Positions 11,776 to 24,334 of a DNA stretch of 64,000 nucleotides are shown piece after piece. Source of the DNA: Hirundichthys speculiger (lineage: Eukaryota; Chordata; Actinopteri; Beloniformes; Exocoetidae); NCBI GenBank assembly GCA_018398805.1, contig JAGFBZ010000850.1:1-64000 (forward strand), given 5' to 3'. Position 1 is the stretch's first letter. Each line of letters opens with the position of its first letter. A program made the translations under genes and the position numbers. The notes under the pieces were generated by a model. That model worked only from the letters and a program-made list of their open reading frames with translations. It did no database searches and was not told the DNA's origin.

Positions 11776-14666
11776 TAGTTTTTATTAGTCATGTATATTT
11801 CCCTATCTGTCTCCTAGCCCATGACACACACTTAGACACATACTCACACACACACACACCAATACACACGTGTGCGCACACATCACTCTGTGGGTTATTT
11901 GCATCTATATACTGTCTGAATACTCACAGGTTTTAATTCTGAAGCCAATTTAGCTTCCAATTACCTCTGTACCCAGTATAATTACTAATGCATTTTCTAC
12001 CCTCAGTCCTTCCTTTTCTATCTACCAGTAAAGCATCCTTTCCTAATTTCTCATCCACAGAGAAACACTGTGTAATTGCAGACAGAGAAACATTCATTTG
12101 CACAGATAATACCCATCTTATAAGGTAACTTCAGATGCATATCTAACCTGACATGTTCATGGGCAGCTATCCCAGGGCATCTAGCAACATCTATGCTTGC
12201 AAAGCTTTCTTTTTTCTCCGGACTACAACCCACTAACACAGTCCCTGGAAAACAGACATGGTTCTCCCCATTCTTTTTTTTTTTTTTTAAATGCTCACAT
12301 TGCAGCAAGGTGACAAGCAACAGAGAAAGCTCTGTGATGGGGCTGAAAAATGATGCTGATCTCTGTTATTCTTTCAGAGGCAAGCGCAGGGACTGTCTTT
12401 TGTCTCTTTAACACCTGTTCAGCAGGGCTAATGACTTTTGTCCCAGCAAACATAGTTGTGAGCGTGTGGGCATCTACACACACAAAAAAAAGAAAACACA
12501 AAGAAACGCATGCACAAGCCCATGCAGCGCTAATGAGTGATTTCCAGCAGCTCAGGCTGTCATGGTGGTAGAGGGAGATAATGTCAATATTAACTGACCT
12601 GTCATAGCAATGTAGTACTGAGAGGATGCACACAATGGCAAAGTGGCTGCTGACAGAGACTATAATGGCTGTGGGACTCAAGCTGAAAGCATAAATTGGT
12701 TATTCTTGTTGCAAAAAAACCCCAACCTTTATGTTTCAAAAGCAAGTTTGTCTTTCATCATTGTGTAATTTTCACATACTGCTGGATAACACTCCAAATT
12801 CAGCACGTGTAGCACAACAATCCAGCTGTGTCCTGAGTGTTCACATCAATATATACATCCTCATACAGAGACCCTGTAGGATAATACAATGGCCTTTGTG
12901 TTGCTGCTGTAATACAATGCTGATGCCAGGTTGAAGTTTGTCTGTTGATAATGGATGTGAAGCAATTTAGTGGATAATATATGTACTCATGGTTGTGTAT
13001 ACAGGAATTTCTCTCTTTTCTCACCTTTTATTTTTATTCTTTCTCATGATTTGATTGTGAGAAAAATAACTGCAGCAGGAAAACCAAATATCACATCCTA
13101 AGATCCTAGCATCAAGCTGACAAACTGAACAGCAATGTGTTTTTTTCTCATCAAACTCATTTACAGCAGCCATGCTCTACGCTTGCTGAGCCTTTCTCAT
13201 TGTGTATACCTGAAGTTTATTGTCAAGTTTCATTGTTGCCCAGGGTGTTGGTGCGTACTTGCATTTTAGGCAGATGGAAACTTGATACTTCTGTCTAAAG
13301 CAGTAACTCCACCTGTTATCCAATCTATCTCCTGGGGCTAGAGAGGGTGAGGGCTTACTGAGAAGAAAGAGCAGGAATGACGGTGAGATGAGCATAGCAG
13401 AAGACCTTTCATGTGAAAAACGGAAGCAGGTAAGGAAATGAAGAGGAGTTAGGTCACACCTGTACAGGATTCATAGAAACAGGGTGGGATATAGGGATAA
13501 GTGTGGTGCTAGAGGCAGAGAGGTAGGATCTCTGTGGAGAGGGATCCTTTTATAGTATGTCAAACGGATAGAAAAGGGTGTGAAAAATCAAAGTCTGGGT
13601 TTTCAGAACTCTTTTATGGAAGTAGAATGTAGAAAATCAAGTGGAAAAGCAGAATGAGCCAGGATATTGAAGTAAGAAAAGGAAAAATGTAACTGACAAT
13701 TTCAGGGATTTTGTGTGGACTGGTCAGAGAGAGTGCAATGAGAAATCCAAAACAAGAGGCTCACGCTGCTTCCAAGTGGACGAGTCTGCAGGTCTATTAT
13801 CTTTTTGTTTTGTTTTGTGTGCTTGAGGTCCAAGCTCCTGCCGTGTGTCATCCTTGTAGCAACAAAGCTGACAGTTAATCTGGAGTCCCACCCTAAATCA
13901 TATCGGCTGGTTGCTTGTGTGTCCGGCCTGACTATAGGGCATCACAGCTGGCCTCAAGAGAGCCGCAGTGAAGACTTTAGGGATCGGACTCGTCTTCTTG
14001 CACCTGTAATCACACACAATTTTCCAACATCCCACAGGGGAGGTAGACTGAGTGGAGACGCTGTACCGCACAGAAAAAGGAAAGCAAACAAAAGAGAAAA
14101 CAACACAGAATTCAAACTGTTCAAATGTGAAGCAGAAAATCATAAAAACAGACAACCACAAAAAACCACTTCATTGCTATTGTGTGCGTGTTGGCTCCTA
14201 TGCTCTCAAGCCCATAGCAGCATGTGTTCCTGTACAAACCTGCAAACACGGACACCTGAAGGCACTTACTTCCAACCCCTCTACAGGGTGTGGACAGTGT
14301 AACAGAGATCTTAAGGAAAAGTGATACCGTGCCCAGAGGGAACTCACTGAGAACTTTGACATTCATTTCTTCTACCCAGTGATCTTTCTCCCAACCTCTC
14401 CACTTCGCTGTCCTTTGCTCATTGTGTCCAAGCTCACTTCTTTTCTCACTTTCATTCAACTCCATTTATTTAGCAAATATCTCTTTTTGATTCCCTACAG
14501 GAATTACAATGGAAGCTCCTCAGTTTTTGCCCTTGCATGTCTACTTTTTAATTTCTTTTTCATGCACATGTTACCATGGATCTTCTTTCTACATGACCAT
14601 GAACTCCAGCTGCATAATTGTAAAGCAGCAAACATGTCAGGACACTTAAGGAACTTGGGAGGTAAG
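11776..14666. other. Intergenic stretch, nothing recognised
   Basis: It contains short CA runs (around 11844-11860), T runs near 12275-12288 and purine-rich DNA around 13330-13720. Frames of up to 165 codons on both strands overlap each other, have no domain or signal pattern and are treated as chance. Confidence 0.5.
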
Positions 14667-14884
14667 TAAAAGTATAAAAACTGGGCCGTCCCCGGTGGAG
14701 CAGTGGTTAGGGCAGGCAGCCATATACAGAGGCTACAGTCCTCGTGCGGCTGGTCGTGAGTTCGATTCCCGGTTCGGCAACTCTTTCCCACGTGTCTTCC
14801 CCGTTCTCTCTGCCCCCCTTCCTGTGTCTCCACTTTCAATAAAGGCCACTAGAGCCAAAAAAATAAATAAAAGTATAAAAACTG
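14667..14884 (+). mobile_element. tRNA-derived SINE with a perfect 17-bp target duplication
   Basis: The element body is 14684-14867 (184 bp). It has an A-box-like GGAGCAGTGGTTAGGGCAG near its start and a clear B box, GAGTTCGATTCCCGG, about 50 bp later, so its head derives from a tRNA gene. The tail ends with TTTCAATAAAGGCCACTAGA and an A-rich run. TAAAAGTATAAAAACTG occurs identically at 14667-14683 and 14868-14884 and is the target-site duplication left by LINE-driven insertion. The perfect duplication implies a fairly recent insertion. It is not a functional tRNA: the acceptor and anticodon structure is not kept. Confidence 0.9.
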
Positions 14885-16724
14885 ATAGATGAATGTTGCA
14901 TAATTCCTTTAAAGATATTTTTACTAACTTCATCTTGAATGCCCTTTAGGGTGCTTAAATTGCAAGAATCATGATGAAAAACACAGTGGAAGATAAGTGC
15001 TATTGAGTAACACAAATAATTCTACATGGTGCCCTTAACAGTGACTGAAGTAAGACAACTTGTCTACTTGTGACAGGTAGTAATTCTTCTTGTGGCTGAT
15101 TATTGATCAGGGAAAATCAGAAAAACAATTCTAAGGTCAACAAAACAACAAAAGGGTTTTTGGTTTCAGACAACAGCAGGGACCAGACAGATGTTCCCCT
15201 GTGTCCTGACCTTTAAAAATGGATCAAGCCCCATCAATTTCAGTGCTATTAATTTGCTTAGTTTTAATTACTGTGCACAACATGCTTTCATTAGACTGGA
15301 TCATTATATTGCTTCCCTTTTGTTTGTCTCCTGTCAATAAGCTGCCATGCAAATTAGATCCCCAGAACACTCCAGTAGGACGCTTCGCAACTGCTCAAGA
15401 TGTATATATGTATGCATGTATCTCATCTTATACATTTATGAGTTTGACGCAGATGTCAGAGTAGTAATCAACTTCTTATCTAAGTTTATCTGAGAAAACA
15501 AACAAGTGGATTTCCTGAAATGTCAAATTATCCCTTCAACACAAATAAATGTGTGAGTTAGTACATGAGAGAGTAACTGGACTCATCTTGTACTATAACT
15601 CGAGTCATGCATGAAGGAATGACTTCAGGGTTGCACCACACAGGGAACATGCATGCACCTGGCTGAGCTGGTCACTGGTGCATGCACACCCCTGACATAC
15701 TTTCTACATGAACATCTGTCACAGATGCATGCACAGCACAATGTCACACCTTATACCTCATGCCTCTGCCCTCCACACGTCTTTCTACTCCACCACGCTG
15801 CCTTTCGTGTGATCGTCAAAAAAAAAAAAAAAAAAAAAATCAACTGGGAGTAGAGCACATGTCAAAGATGCATTAAAGTTAGGCAACACAGATGAGCAAG
15901 TAGAGCGACAGGTGTATATTCTGGTGATACATGATGAATGGAAAATCGTTAAATGAAAAACACCGCAGTAGGAGATTAAATTTTATACCTTTTGTTGTTA
16001 TAACTATAGACATCAAAGTAATCCCTAAACACAAGCTTTATGTAGGACTGAATGTCCTTTCACAGGAAAAACCAGGTGTGAATACTGCTTTATAAGATGT
16101 ACCTTTGAGTGAGGCATAGCAGGAGGTACTGTGTGATACAACCATGAGAGGAATGAAGTAGGCTATAAGGTGAGGTATCTTCATCTTTTATCTTCTCCTC
16201 CTCTCATTAACAACACAGAGCCACACTGCCCCCATCAGGACAACCAGTTCCCAGTCTTTCTCAGTGGAAAATAAACACTAACACTCATCAGGTTTTGAAA
16301 TTCTCGGTGTACAAAACAAAACAAAACATGGATATATGTGTACAGAGTGGATTTGTATTTACCACCAAAAAAAAAAAAAAAAACACAAAAAGTGACCCTT
16401 GGGCTGGTGAACACCAGCCTCCTAACAATGAAGTAAAATGTGTTTGAATGTGTATGTGAAGCATATGCGTTGGCTTTCCCCCTGTTGTTTTGGTAACAGG
16501 AATGAATCAGAGTCCTCTGCTAAGCAGATGACCTGACTCTGACAGATCATTACACGTGGGACGCTGGCTCATGACTGAACTGGGTTTCACACTTTATTAC
16601 TCCAACATTTTCAGATAACATGCGCAAATACACACATCCAAATTAGCTGTCAACCACAGCTGAACACCTGCCCTCTCACCCAGAAGGAGATTTGATTAGT
16701 TTTGGTTTTTACAAGCATTTAGGC
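14885..16724. other. Intergenic stretch with poly(A) tracts, nothing else recognised
   Basis: Poly(A) runs lie at 15818-15839 and 16364-16383, the first preceded by GTGTGATCGTC. No SINE body could be recognised in front of either. No credible coding frame. Confidence 0.5.
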
Positions 16725-16770
16725 ACACATGCCGCGCTCCAGCTGCAAAATGCTGGAGCACGGCATGTGT
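16725..16770. other. Strong 19-bp hairpin with 8-nt loop
   Basis: ACACATGCCGCGCTCCAGC (16725-16743) and GCTGGAGCACGGCATGTGT (16752-16770) are reverse complements with a single mismatch, separated by TGCAAAAT. AGGC just outside on the left can pair with GCCT further right after an A-rich bulge. The stem is GC-rich in an otherwise AT-rich region. It could be a transcribed stem-loop, a palindromic MITE core or a regulatory cruciform; I do not recognise a known microRNA. Confidence 0.6.
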
Positions 16771-18139
16771 AAAAGCCTCTCTCAGTCTGTGTTTGTGTGT
16801 GTATGTGTGTGTATGGATCTCAGCTGCACAGGCTGAGAATTAATTCAGCTGAAAAAAAAAAACCCCAACAATTTTAGCTCACTTAACATCTTTCTCTGTC
16901 TTTCTCTTTCTTTACTCTTGCTTTACTTGGTTTTGCATTAAACATCACTTTCTGATTTCCCTAAAAGGTTACAAGCTAATCTAATCTTAGCTAATCTAAA
17001 CCTTTTCGTCATGGCTGTCTAATCAGAGATTCACATAGACTCAGGATTTCCTTTAGTTAAATTGTTGGTAGAAACTAAAGAGAGTTATGGAAATAGGCCA
17101 TTGGCAAATTATTCCAGCCAATTTTTTAAACCTCACATTTACATATGTCAAAACAACACATTCACACTCCCAACTGCTCACACTGGTACCCCTTAGGCAT
17201 AACTTTTTCAATATGCAGTGCAGTGAGAAAAAGGAGGGAGGGGCTATGATTTCTTAAGGGGTTCATCCCATGAAGAAGATAATTTGTCTTTGTACTGCCA
17301 TGTCATCTTTGAGGTGTTCTGTCATATGAGGGAGAAGGCTCCAAAGCAGGAGTATGCCTAAAAGGAGAAAAGATTCAATGATGCTCTGCAGAGTAGTTTT
17401 GTGTCACTGGCTGCATTCAAAATATCAAAAAAAAAAAAAAAAAGGACAGAAAAGAAAAAAAAAAAAACCTTTGACCTTATAAAAATATTTGAGCACGCCA
17501 GAGCAGAACTTTAAGGCAGGTTAGAAGACAATGTAAAACTCTGATAAGGATAAGGTCAAAGATTGACTGAAAGTCAGGTATTGTCCACAGGCTGACCAAT
17601 TCAGTTAAGCTGAAAGTGATTTCTAATCTCCCAGAGTGTCCCAACAAAATCAGGCAACTCCCAGCTCAATGACTACAACCATCATAGGAGAAAAAGTGTG
17701 AAGCACTTTCCTCAGCCTTCGATAGACATTTTGAACGCCATTTTGTGTTCATTTAAGAACGAAAATGATCAAACATACAAAGCTACCTTGGCATCATTCG
17801 CTAAATAGAATTAAATTCTATTCAAAATCAATTCGATAGGTGGGAGTTATACCACACGCTATTCAGTGAAATAACAATCTTGAAATAGAAAATCAAATTT
17901 CACCTATTTTAAACCATTAAGGAAAAAATGCTTCAGTTCCTCATTTCAACAAAAATGTTTAACTGTGTTGAGAGGTGCGGTTTTATTCTCAGTTTCATTA
18001 ATTTAGTTTGTCAAAGTTAATCAAACCACAGATAATTCACTGCATGGGTTGACGTGTGCTGCTGCGGTTTAAAAAAGGATTGTTTGATCTATACAGTGAC
18101 GTGTACTCATGTGCTACTACTTATCAAAACACAGAAATT
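16771..18139. other. Intergenic stretch, nothing recognised
   Basis: No gene. It holds several A-rich runs (16851-16862 and 17427-17467) and a short direct repeat CTAATCTAATCTTAGCTAAT around 16976-16995. Confidence 0.5.
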
Positions 18140-18368
<229 letters not shown>

Positions 18369-18374
18369 AATTAA

Positions 18375-20484
18375 ATCCCCCAGTTTTGGTTCAGTCTCTG
18401 ACTAGCAGAGTCTGTCACCGGGACCAGCTCTCCATCCTACGGGTAAGAAGTTGCGGTCTAGGAGAGGTTCCTCACTAGATTTCCTCCTCAACTTATTTAA
18501 GCTGGTGTCGAGAAGATACGCCTAGCTCTCACTGCCTACTTCCAAACGTATGCCCCGCTCACTCCGATAACTGTCCTTCAGAGGAATAGCCGGGTGGCTC
18601 GAAGTCCCGCTATCGGTCACGTTTGTTAACGGCAGCTCTTCTCTCACGATTTGGGCTCTTGTTACAGGCTAGGAAAACTTTAGCGGCTCGGACAGCGAGC
18701 CTCAGGGACAATTTGACAAAAATGTGGCTAGAATAACCCATAAGAACCTGTGTGTCAGTGCAGAGGCATAAACAAGTCTTCAAAATTCTGAATACAGATG
18801 TAATGTCCACAACGACGACGTCTTATGACAGTTTTTATATTTATTAAAGCAGATTAGCAAGGTTAAGCAACAGCATTGATTGGTTATACAATTTATAATT
18901 CTAAAAAGGCAAATTAAAGCTGTGGCTTACTGATCAGTTCATCTGGTTGGTCAAGGACAGGCTGAGAAACGCATGTGGCCACTATGCGGGTTCAAGGCCG
19001 CTGGCAGGGAGGGAGAGAGAGAGCTCAAACGATCAGGCCTGCAGGTATGCTGATCCGGCCCCTCCTCCTTGCTAGCGGTGAGCTAGGCTAACCAAAAAGG
19101 CTCCAATTATTCCTTCAAGAATGGGGAAAAATTCGTAGATCCTGTTCCAAGCGTCTTTCTGTCTTCTTTTCTTGAAGTAATTCCTTCCAGTTAATCCTCC
19201 AGATGGGGGTCGCTCGTCCAGGTTTCAGCTAGTCCTTCTTCGTCTGAAAATCGCTCCAGGAATCCACACAGAGTCCCTCTGCGTTCTCTTTTTATGCGCT
19301 CTCTCTCTCCTTGCTCGCCCTGCACCAGCCTTCATCTGATTGGTTCTCTCACCTTTGCATATGCATACATAATTTCCCTCAAACTCACATGACACTTCTG
19401 ATTGGTTATTCACATATACAGAGGCGTGCATAATTTTACATAATCATGCATAACACACATCCCACAATGACTTCATATGTTTACAGTAATTGCAGGGGCG
19501 TTCACATTAATCATCATGACATCATGGCACCACCAATCCAAGGTTACCTTGTTGACGTGGCTATACAGCCCGTTAAGCTAAAGCTTATCAGCTAACGCTA
19601 ACCCTTTTTCTAACGATCTACTTATCAATGTATGTTCCAACGTTACATTAACTGATTGATTGATTGGTCCGTGTTTAATAACAGATTCGGTAACAAACCT
19701 CCGTCTGCAGTCCGGAGCCCATGTACCGCTCTGTATCAAACACACAGCCCCACCTCGCCAAGGCCACCTCTGAGCTGAGCGGATGACATCGTCATTTGAC
19801 CCAGACACCTGGCCCAAGTGTTGTGTATGGCGAAGTAACTTATGTTTACACTTACGCCCTCTCTCCTGCCCTGTTGACATTCCAGAGAGGAACATGCGCT
19901 CCGCTCTGTCTCTGTCCGTTTTTGACCCAACAAAAATAGGTTTTCCCTTTTAACTTACATTAACTAACACAGATCTATTACCAAAATTACATTTTGGTAA
20001 TACATTTTGTTTCTGATCCTTGACTAATCACACACACATTTCATACATTTCATTGATTAGGAATTGCTTACAAATCACGTAAATCACCTCTCCTTCTGTT
20101 ACTTCACTTGTTTAGACTAGTTACCGGCTCGTGCTTACATTACCTCACCCGCGGCTGCTATCTCCTACTCCTGTTTTTGTTCACCATATCAGTTGTTTTT
20201 ATTCCCCTGAGTACACAGTGACCTCCATTACATCACCTCCTGCTGCAACAGAGTCTCTCAGTCCCGACCCAAATCATAACGAATACATCTTTCTGATCAA
20301 TCATCGGTTTTGATCATTGAATTATTGAAATCACCCATGTCATGGCTTATAGATTGATTCCAAATCACATCAATTACCACTTTTTCTGTTTTCACATCCG
20401 TCTCTCCTTTAACACACAGAGTTAATAGTGATTATTGATTAGAAGCTGAGCTGATTCCAACGATCTCTCCGGGTCATTTGACAA
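18375..20484 (-). mobile_element. Compositionally distinct block with LTR-like signals on the minus strand (candidate retroelement remnant)
   Basis: This 2.1-kb block is richer in GC and CpG than its flanks and lies between two TA-rich tracts (ending 18362 and starting about 20485). On the minus strand a CCAAT context (ACCAATCAGA near 19340) lies about 40 bp before a TATA-like GCATAAAAAGAG near 19295, and an AATAAA signal follows near 18845. CCAAT, TATA and then a polyadenylation signal about 450 bp later is how a U3-R-U5 long terminal repeat is built. The minus-strand segment near 18378 reads ACTGGGGGAT, which recalls a proline-type primer binding site but matches too few bases to rely on. 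No gag, pol or env frame is visible, and neither TG/CA ends nor a clear target duplication could be fixed. A host promoter fragment is the alternative. Confidence 0.3.
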
Positions 20485-21745
20485 TATATATATATAAAAT
20501 GTATGTGTGTGTGTTTGTGTGTGTATGTAGTTGTACAAACTTAGAGAGATTGCAGATTGGGTTACAGTTAATCAATGCTGTGCAAAAAAAACAAGAAGTC
20601 TGCAGATCCACAGCAAGCCAAGAAATGGTTTGAAGCCTGAAAACCATTCACACCCTAATATGTCTTTATGACAGTGTTAGAAAAGAGCACTGTTTTAACA
20701 AATGTTTTGTCATACAACAGCATATGAGTCACATCATTTTCAAACTCAGCAAACCATTAAATGACCCTCTCCCCCCGGGCCCCTGTGAAATAGCCTCATG
20801 TCATTATACAAGAAGACTGAAATGTTTAAATTATGGTGTCGATTAAAAATAATCACGCAGATTATCTTTGTATTGATTTTCAGCCACCCTTTCTTTCTAA
20901 AACAACAACGGAGCCCAGACCACACCAACGTTTCTCTATGGCAGCACACTTTTTTATTTAGTTTTTCCTTTAATTTTCTCCCAGTCCATCCATCACAATT
21001 TGTTGTTATCATGTCATGTTGTTTCATGTTCTGTGGCCCACCATGGAAGAAAAATTTCATAAAACAATAACAATCAATCTTTAATGTGTTTAGTCTTTAA
21101 TTGGGCAGCCTTAATATTTCACCTGTCACCAACCATGTCACTTTAAATTGATTATCATTGATACTTATGCCTCCTTAAGGGCAACTGTATTTTGTTTCAA
21201 GTTTTTTTCCTCTGCCTATGAACCACCTGCCATACAGCTGTGTGTGATTTATGGTGCAAGTGTCTTTATTAGAACGTGTCAAGGGGAAGTGATGGAGGAC
21301 ATGTGTTGGTGATTAATGAAACACTACTCAGGATTAAAAAACACTGACCCCGAAGGCAAGGAAATAACATCTGACTTAGGTCCATGTTTACATGGCACTG
21401 TGAGGCTGCTGAGAGTTATAAATTTTATACATACACACTTACATCAATATGACAAATCATATCCACATAACTCTTACCCATAAAAACAGGATGTTTATTG
21501 CTGAACCTCTGAGACATTTCTGGATATATGACACATGACACAACACTGTGTTTCTGTAACAGAAATCAAATGTTTCATCAAGTTCATGCTTGTGAAAGCA
21601 TCTCTCCCTTATGTGTGTTCTCGCAAGTATATCCACGCATACACACACAGATAACAGCATAAGCACACTCACATACACACATAGACACACATCATTATTA
21701 TTTGTCTGGCTTTTCTCATGTAGTTTTTGAGGATATCCTTAGGTG
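20485..21745. other. Intergenic stretch, nothing recognised
   Basis: It begins with a TATATA/TGTGTG-rich tract (20484-20530) and is otherwise AT-rich without credible frames. The two opposed frames of about 90-104 codons near 20.8-21.0 kb mirror each other and have no motif. Confidence 0.5.
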
Positions 21746-22086
21746 TCAATTCAGAGCCAAATATATTGCGAATCAGTGAGCTAGCCAGAGTGAGCTGCTA
21801 GATTGGGCTATGACCCACCTTCCCTGCTGTAGATCGACGGGACCCTGATTTGACGCTTATTTCAGATTTGCAGCTGTGAAAAGAAAAAATGCGAACCGAG
21901 TAAGACATATTTTGAAAACGGACATGTTTTAGAACTGACAATGAGAAAAGTGCAACCGAGAAAGATGTTTGAGCTCTTGGTTACAGATTTTGATCTCTCG
22001 GCTCCATATTCTGGGTTTTTGTTCTCAATTTTGATTCTCAGAGTTAGGGTTTTGATTAGCAATATCTGTATTTGGCTCTGAATTGA
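21746..22086. mobile_element. MITE of unassigned superfamily, 341 bp
   Basis: TCAATTCAGAGCCAAATA at the left end is matched exactly, inverted apart from small differences further in, by TATTTGGCTCTGAATTGA at the right end. Further in, the left arm has ATTGCGAATC and the right arm, inverted, ATTGCTAATC. Inside are repeated AACCGAG(A/T)AAG motifs. The flanks (AGGTG and AGCCAT) show no obvious duplication, so the superfamily is open. Confidence 0.65.
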
Positions 22087-22330
22087 AGCCATACATATCT
22101 ACTTTCTAGGAAGTTCACTTGATAAACTCAGTAAGGAGGCGAGTTTACCCACCTTTTGCTAGGTTGTGTATGTGCTCTGAGTTGGCTGTGCGTAAAATGA
22201 ACTTCTTGTCTCGGGGGAGAAGTAGTCTACGCTGGCAGAGATTAGTTTGTGTCATCCCTCTTTCAATCTTCTTTCTGTTTCTGTAGAGGTTTACTCTTTG
22301 TCGTTTAATGCACACACACGTGCATGCGGG

Positions 22331-22368
22331 CACACACACACACACCACACACACACACACACACACAT
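22331..22368. repeat. (CA)n microsatellite
   Basis: CA units with a single CC interruption. The minus-strand cysteine/valine-rich frame across it is an artefact of the repeat. Confidence 0.95.
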
Positions 22369-22949
22369 CTGAGCAGTGAAACAGAAGACAGATCTGGATC
22401 CACCATATTTCCCATATTCCTTTTGAAGTGCAAGTCACAACTAGAAGGAACGATTTATGTGGATAAAGAGATTTCAAATTAGACCAAGAGTAAGCAAATA
22501 AACACACATTATGCGTTTATGCAATAGCTTGATGCATGTGTTCGAATGTAATTTTTGTATGCAGCTTTAGAGATAGATAATTTTACATTGTGTCTGTCAT
22601 GTGTGTTTGTATGGGCCATTGACAACACACCTGTATGTTCACCTTCGCTGGAGGGGCCTTGTCGTATTTCGTGCATGAATTATTACTGAAACATTAAGAA
22701 CTTTAACTTAAAAAAACACACTGATGGAGCACAAGAAGTTCCCATTTGATTCGTAGAGCAGCTGTCAAAACCGATTGATGTATTAACAGCTGATTCATCC
22801 CCCAGTACCAGTCCACCTCGTCTTCTTAGCTTCAGCACAAAAGAACTGCATTAAGTGTGGTTTTTGAAATGGGTCCAAAAATTTTTAAAAACTGTACAAA
22901 AACTGATAAATTATTTCATATAAAAGCACAGATTTCCTACAGACTAGGA
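22369..22949. other. Intergenic stretch, nothing recognised
   Basis: AT-rich DNA without recognisable gene, repeat terminus or RNA. Confidence 0.5.
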
Positions 22950-23215
22950 ATATCAAATCAAATCAAATCAAATCAAATCAAACTTTATTTATATAGCACT
23001 TTTCATACATTAAAAATGCAACCCAAAGTGCTTCACAAAATAAAACAAAACAGGATCACAACAGATAATAAAAACCGCCCCCCCCCCAGCCCCACCACCA
23101 CCAGACACACACACACACACACAGCACACACAAGCACACTCACAGCACAAAGTAAAAATAGTTCAGTAACATAGCAGGACACCGAGGATCCAAGGAAAAC
23201 ACAGAGGAATACTTT
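22950..23215 (-). mobile_element. 5'-truncated LINE 3' end, same family as the element at 27.5-29.9 kb
   Basis: The left edge is an (AATCA)n tail followed by ACTTTATTTATATAGCACTT and AAAGTGCTTCACAAAATAAA, the reverse complement of a typical LINE 3' end that stops in a short tandem tail. Further right come a poly(C)/CCACCA region, a CA tract and GACACCGAGGATCCAAGG. The larger minus-strand LINE has the same order in its 3' UTR (CA tract, GGCACTGAGGATCAAGGAAA, AAGGTGCTTTACAGAATTAA). So this is a minus-oriented, heavily 5'-truncated copy. Confidence 0.65.
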
Positions 23216-23754
23216 AACAAGAAAGACCAACTTTTCTTTTATTTTCTTTGTCTGACCCTTTACAACCAGGCATAATGTCTATGCTCCTTTATTGCAAAAA
23301 TATTGTTGTGAAAATGTTTTGGCTTTAAAAGTAAAGGGAGAAAAAAAGCCATGACTAGTTTTTAATTGGTGAATGAATTTCCAATATAATCTCACAACAG
23401 AATGTATAATAGCAAAACCAGAAAATGCTGCAGTTTTGTAATCAAGCTTCCAAAATGGGCAATATCTATAATTTACTGATTCATTTTCTTAAAGTGCCAG
23501 AGCTTAAGTTTTGCACGGTGATGCCATGGCCATTCAGCAGTTATGTCTCACCTCATTTCACTGCATGATGATACTCTCGTCGTGTCTGACAAGTTATGTT
23601 TAAGATTCTTGCTCACAGTTACTTATTGTTCGTGTCATGATATTTGGATAGTGCTTTCCGAAAAAAAAAAGAAAAAAAACAACAGGTGAGAGATATATTA
23701 GGATCTCAGAAAATTTAAACCACAGATAGTGACATCAGTGATTTTTTATTTTTA

Positions 23755-23763
<9 letters not shown>
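23216..23763. other. Intergenic stretch, nothing recognised
   Basis: No gene or repeat end recognised; A-rich run at 23661-23681. Confidence 0.5.
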
Positions 23764-23806
<43 letters not shown>

Positions 23807-23864
23807 GGTGTGTGTGTGTGTGTGTGTGTGTGGGGGGGTGGGGGGGGGGGGGGGGGGGGGGGGT
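23764..23864. repeat. (GT)n followed by a long poly(G) tract
   Basis: GT units with GG interruptions run to about 23831 and are followed by about 30 G residues with one T. The glycine/valine/cysteine-rich open frames over it are artefacts. Confidence 0.95.
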
Positions 23865-24334
23865 ATGCTTACATCTCAACCAAAGAGAAAAAAAGGGCCC
23901 AAATCCATATCTAGTGTGACCACCTTTTGTCCTCTAAAAAAGCATGAGTTTATCTGGGCAGTCTTCCAGAGAACTTGGTGGAATTTGCCAAGCCTTTTTC
24001 TGTCAGTATCTTCTGTTTCTTCCAGTGATCACAGACTGAGGGACACAAACAGACATGATTGTTTGTGCCAGAAAAGATTTAGTTTGGAGACACAGTTTTA
24101 CTGTTTCCTTGGTGTGAAGACCATGCAGCATTTTTTTTTTCTTTTGAGGCAACTGCTGAAAAGCTTTTATTTGTGCCTCCCCATCTTTCTTTGTTCCTCT
24201 CACCAGTCTTTTCATGACTTACCTCCATGGTTTTATCTGCTATTCATAGTAAGACATAAAATCAATTGGAGAAGGACATAATGTATTTATTTGTTAATAA
24301 TTTTTTCAGAAGCAATATAAATCTGTCAGGTTTC
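23865..24334. other. Intergenic stretch, nothing recognised
   Basis: An open frame of about 170 codons starts in the microsatellite and runs through here. It lacks any domain, and its N-terminus is repeat-encoded, so I do not call it a gene. Confidence 0.5.

Noticed and set aside
13805..14302. 165-codon plus-strand open frame
   Set aside because: No domain, signal peptide or splice context; frames of about 90-114 codons are open on both strands over the same interval.
14684..14867. tRNA gene
   Set aside because: The B box is real, but the sequence is a SINE with an A-rich tail and target duplications; no intact cloverleaf.
18610..19431. Minus-strand frames of about 66-68 codons in the LTR-like block
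   Set aside because: Too short, no gag, pol or env motif; the block is described on regulatory signals only.
22950..22982. CRISPR-like direct repeats (AATCA units)
   Set aside because: Pure 5-bp tandem tail of a LINE 3' end, no spacers.
23769..24281. 170-codon plus-strand frame
   Set aside because: The start lies in a GT/poly(G) microsatellite, and the downstream half has no recognisable domain.
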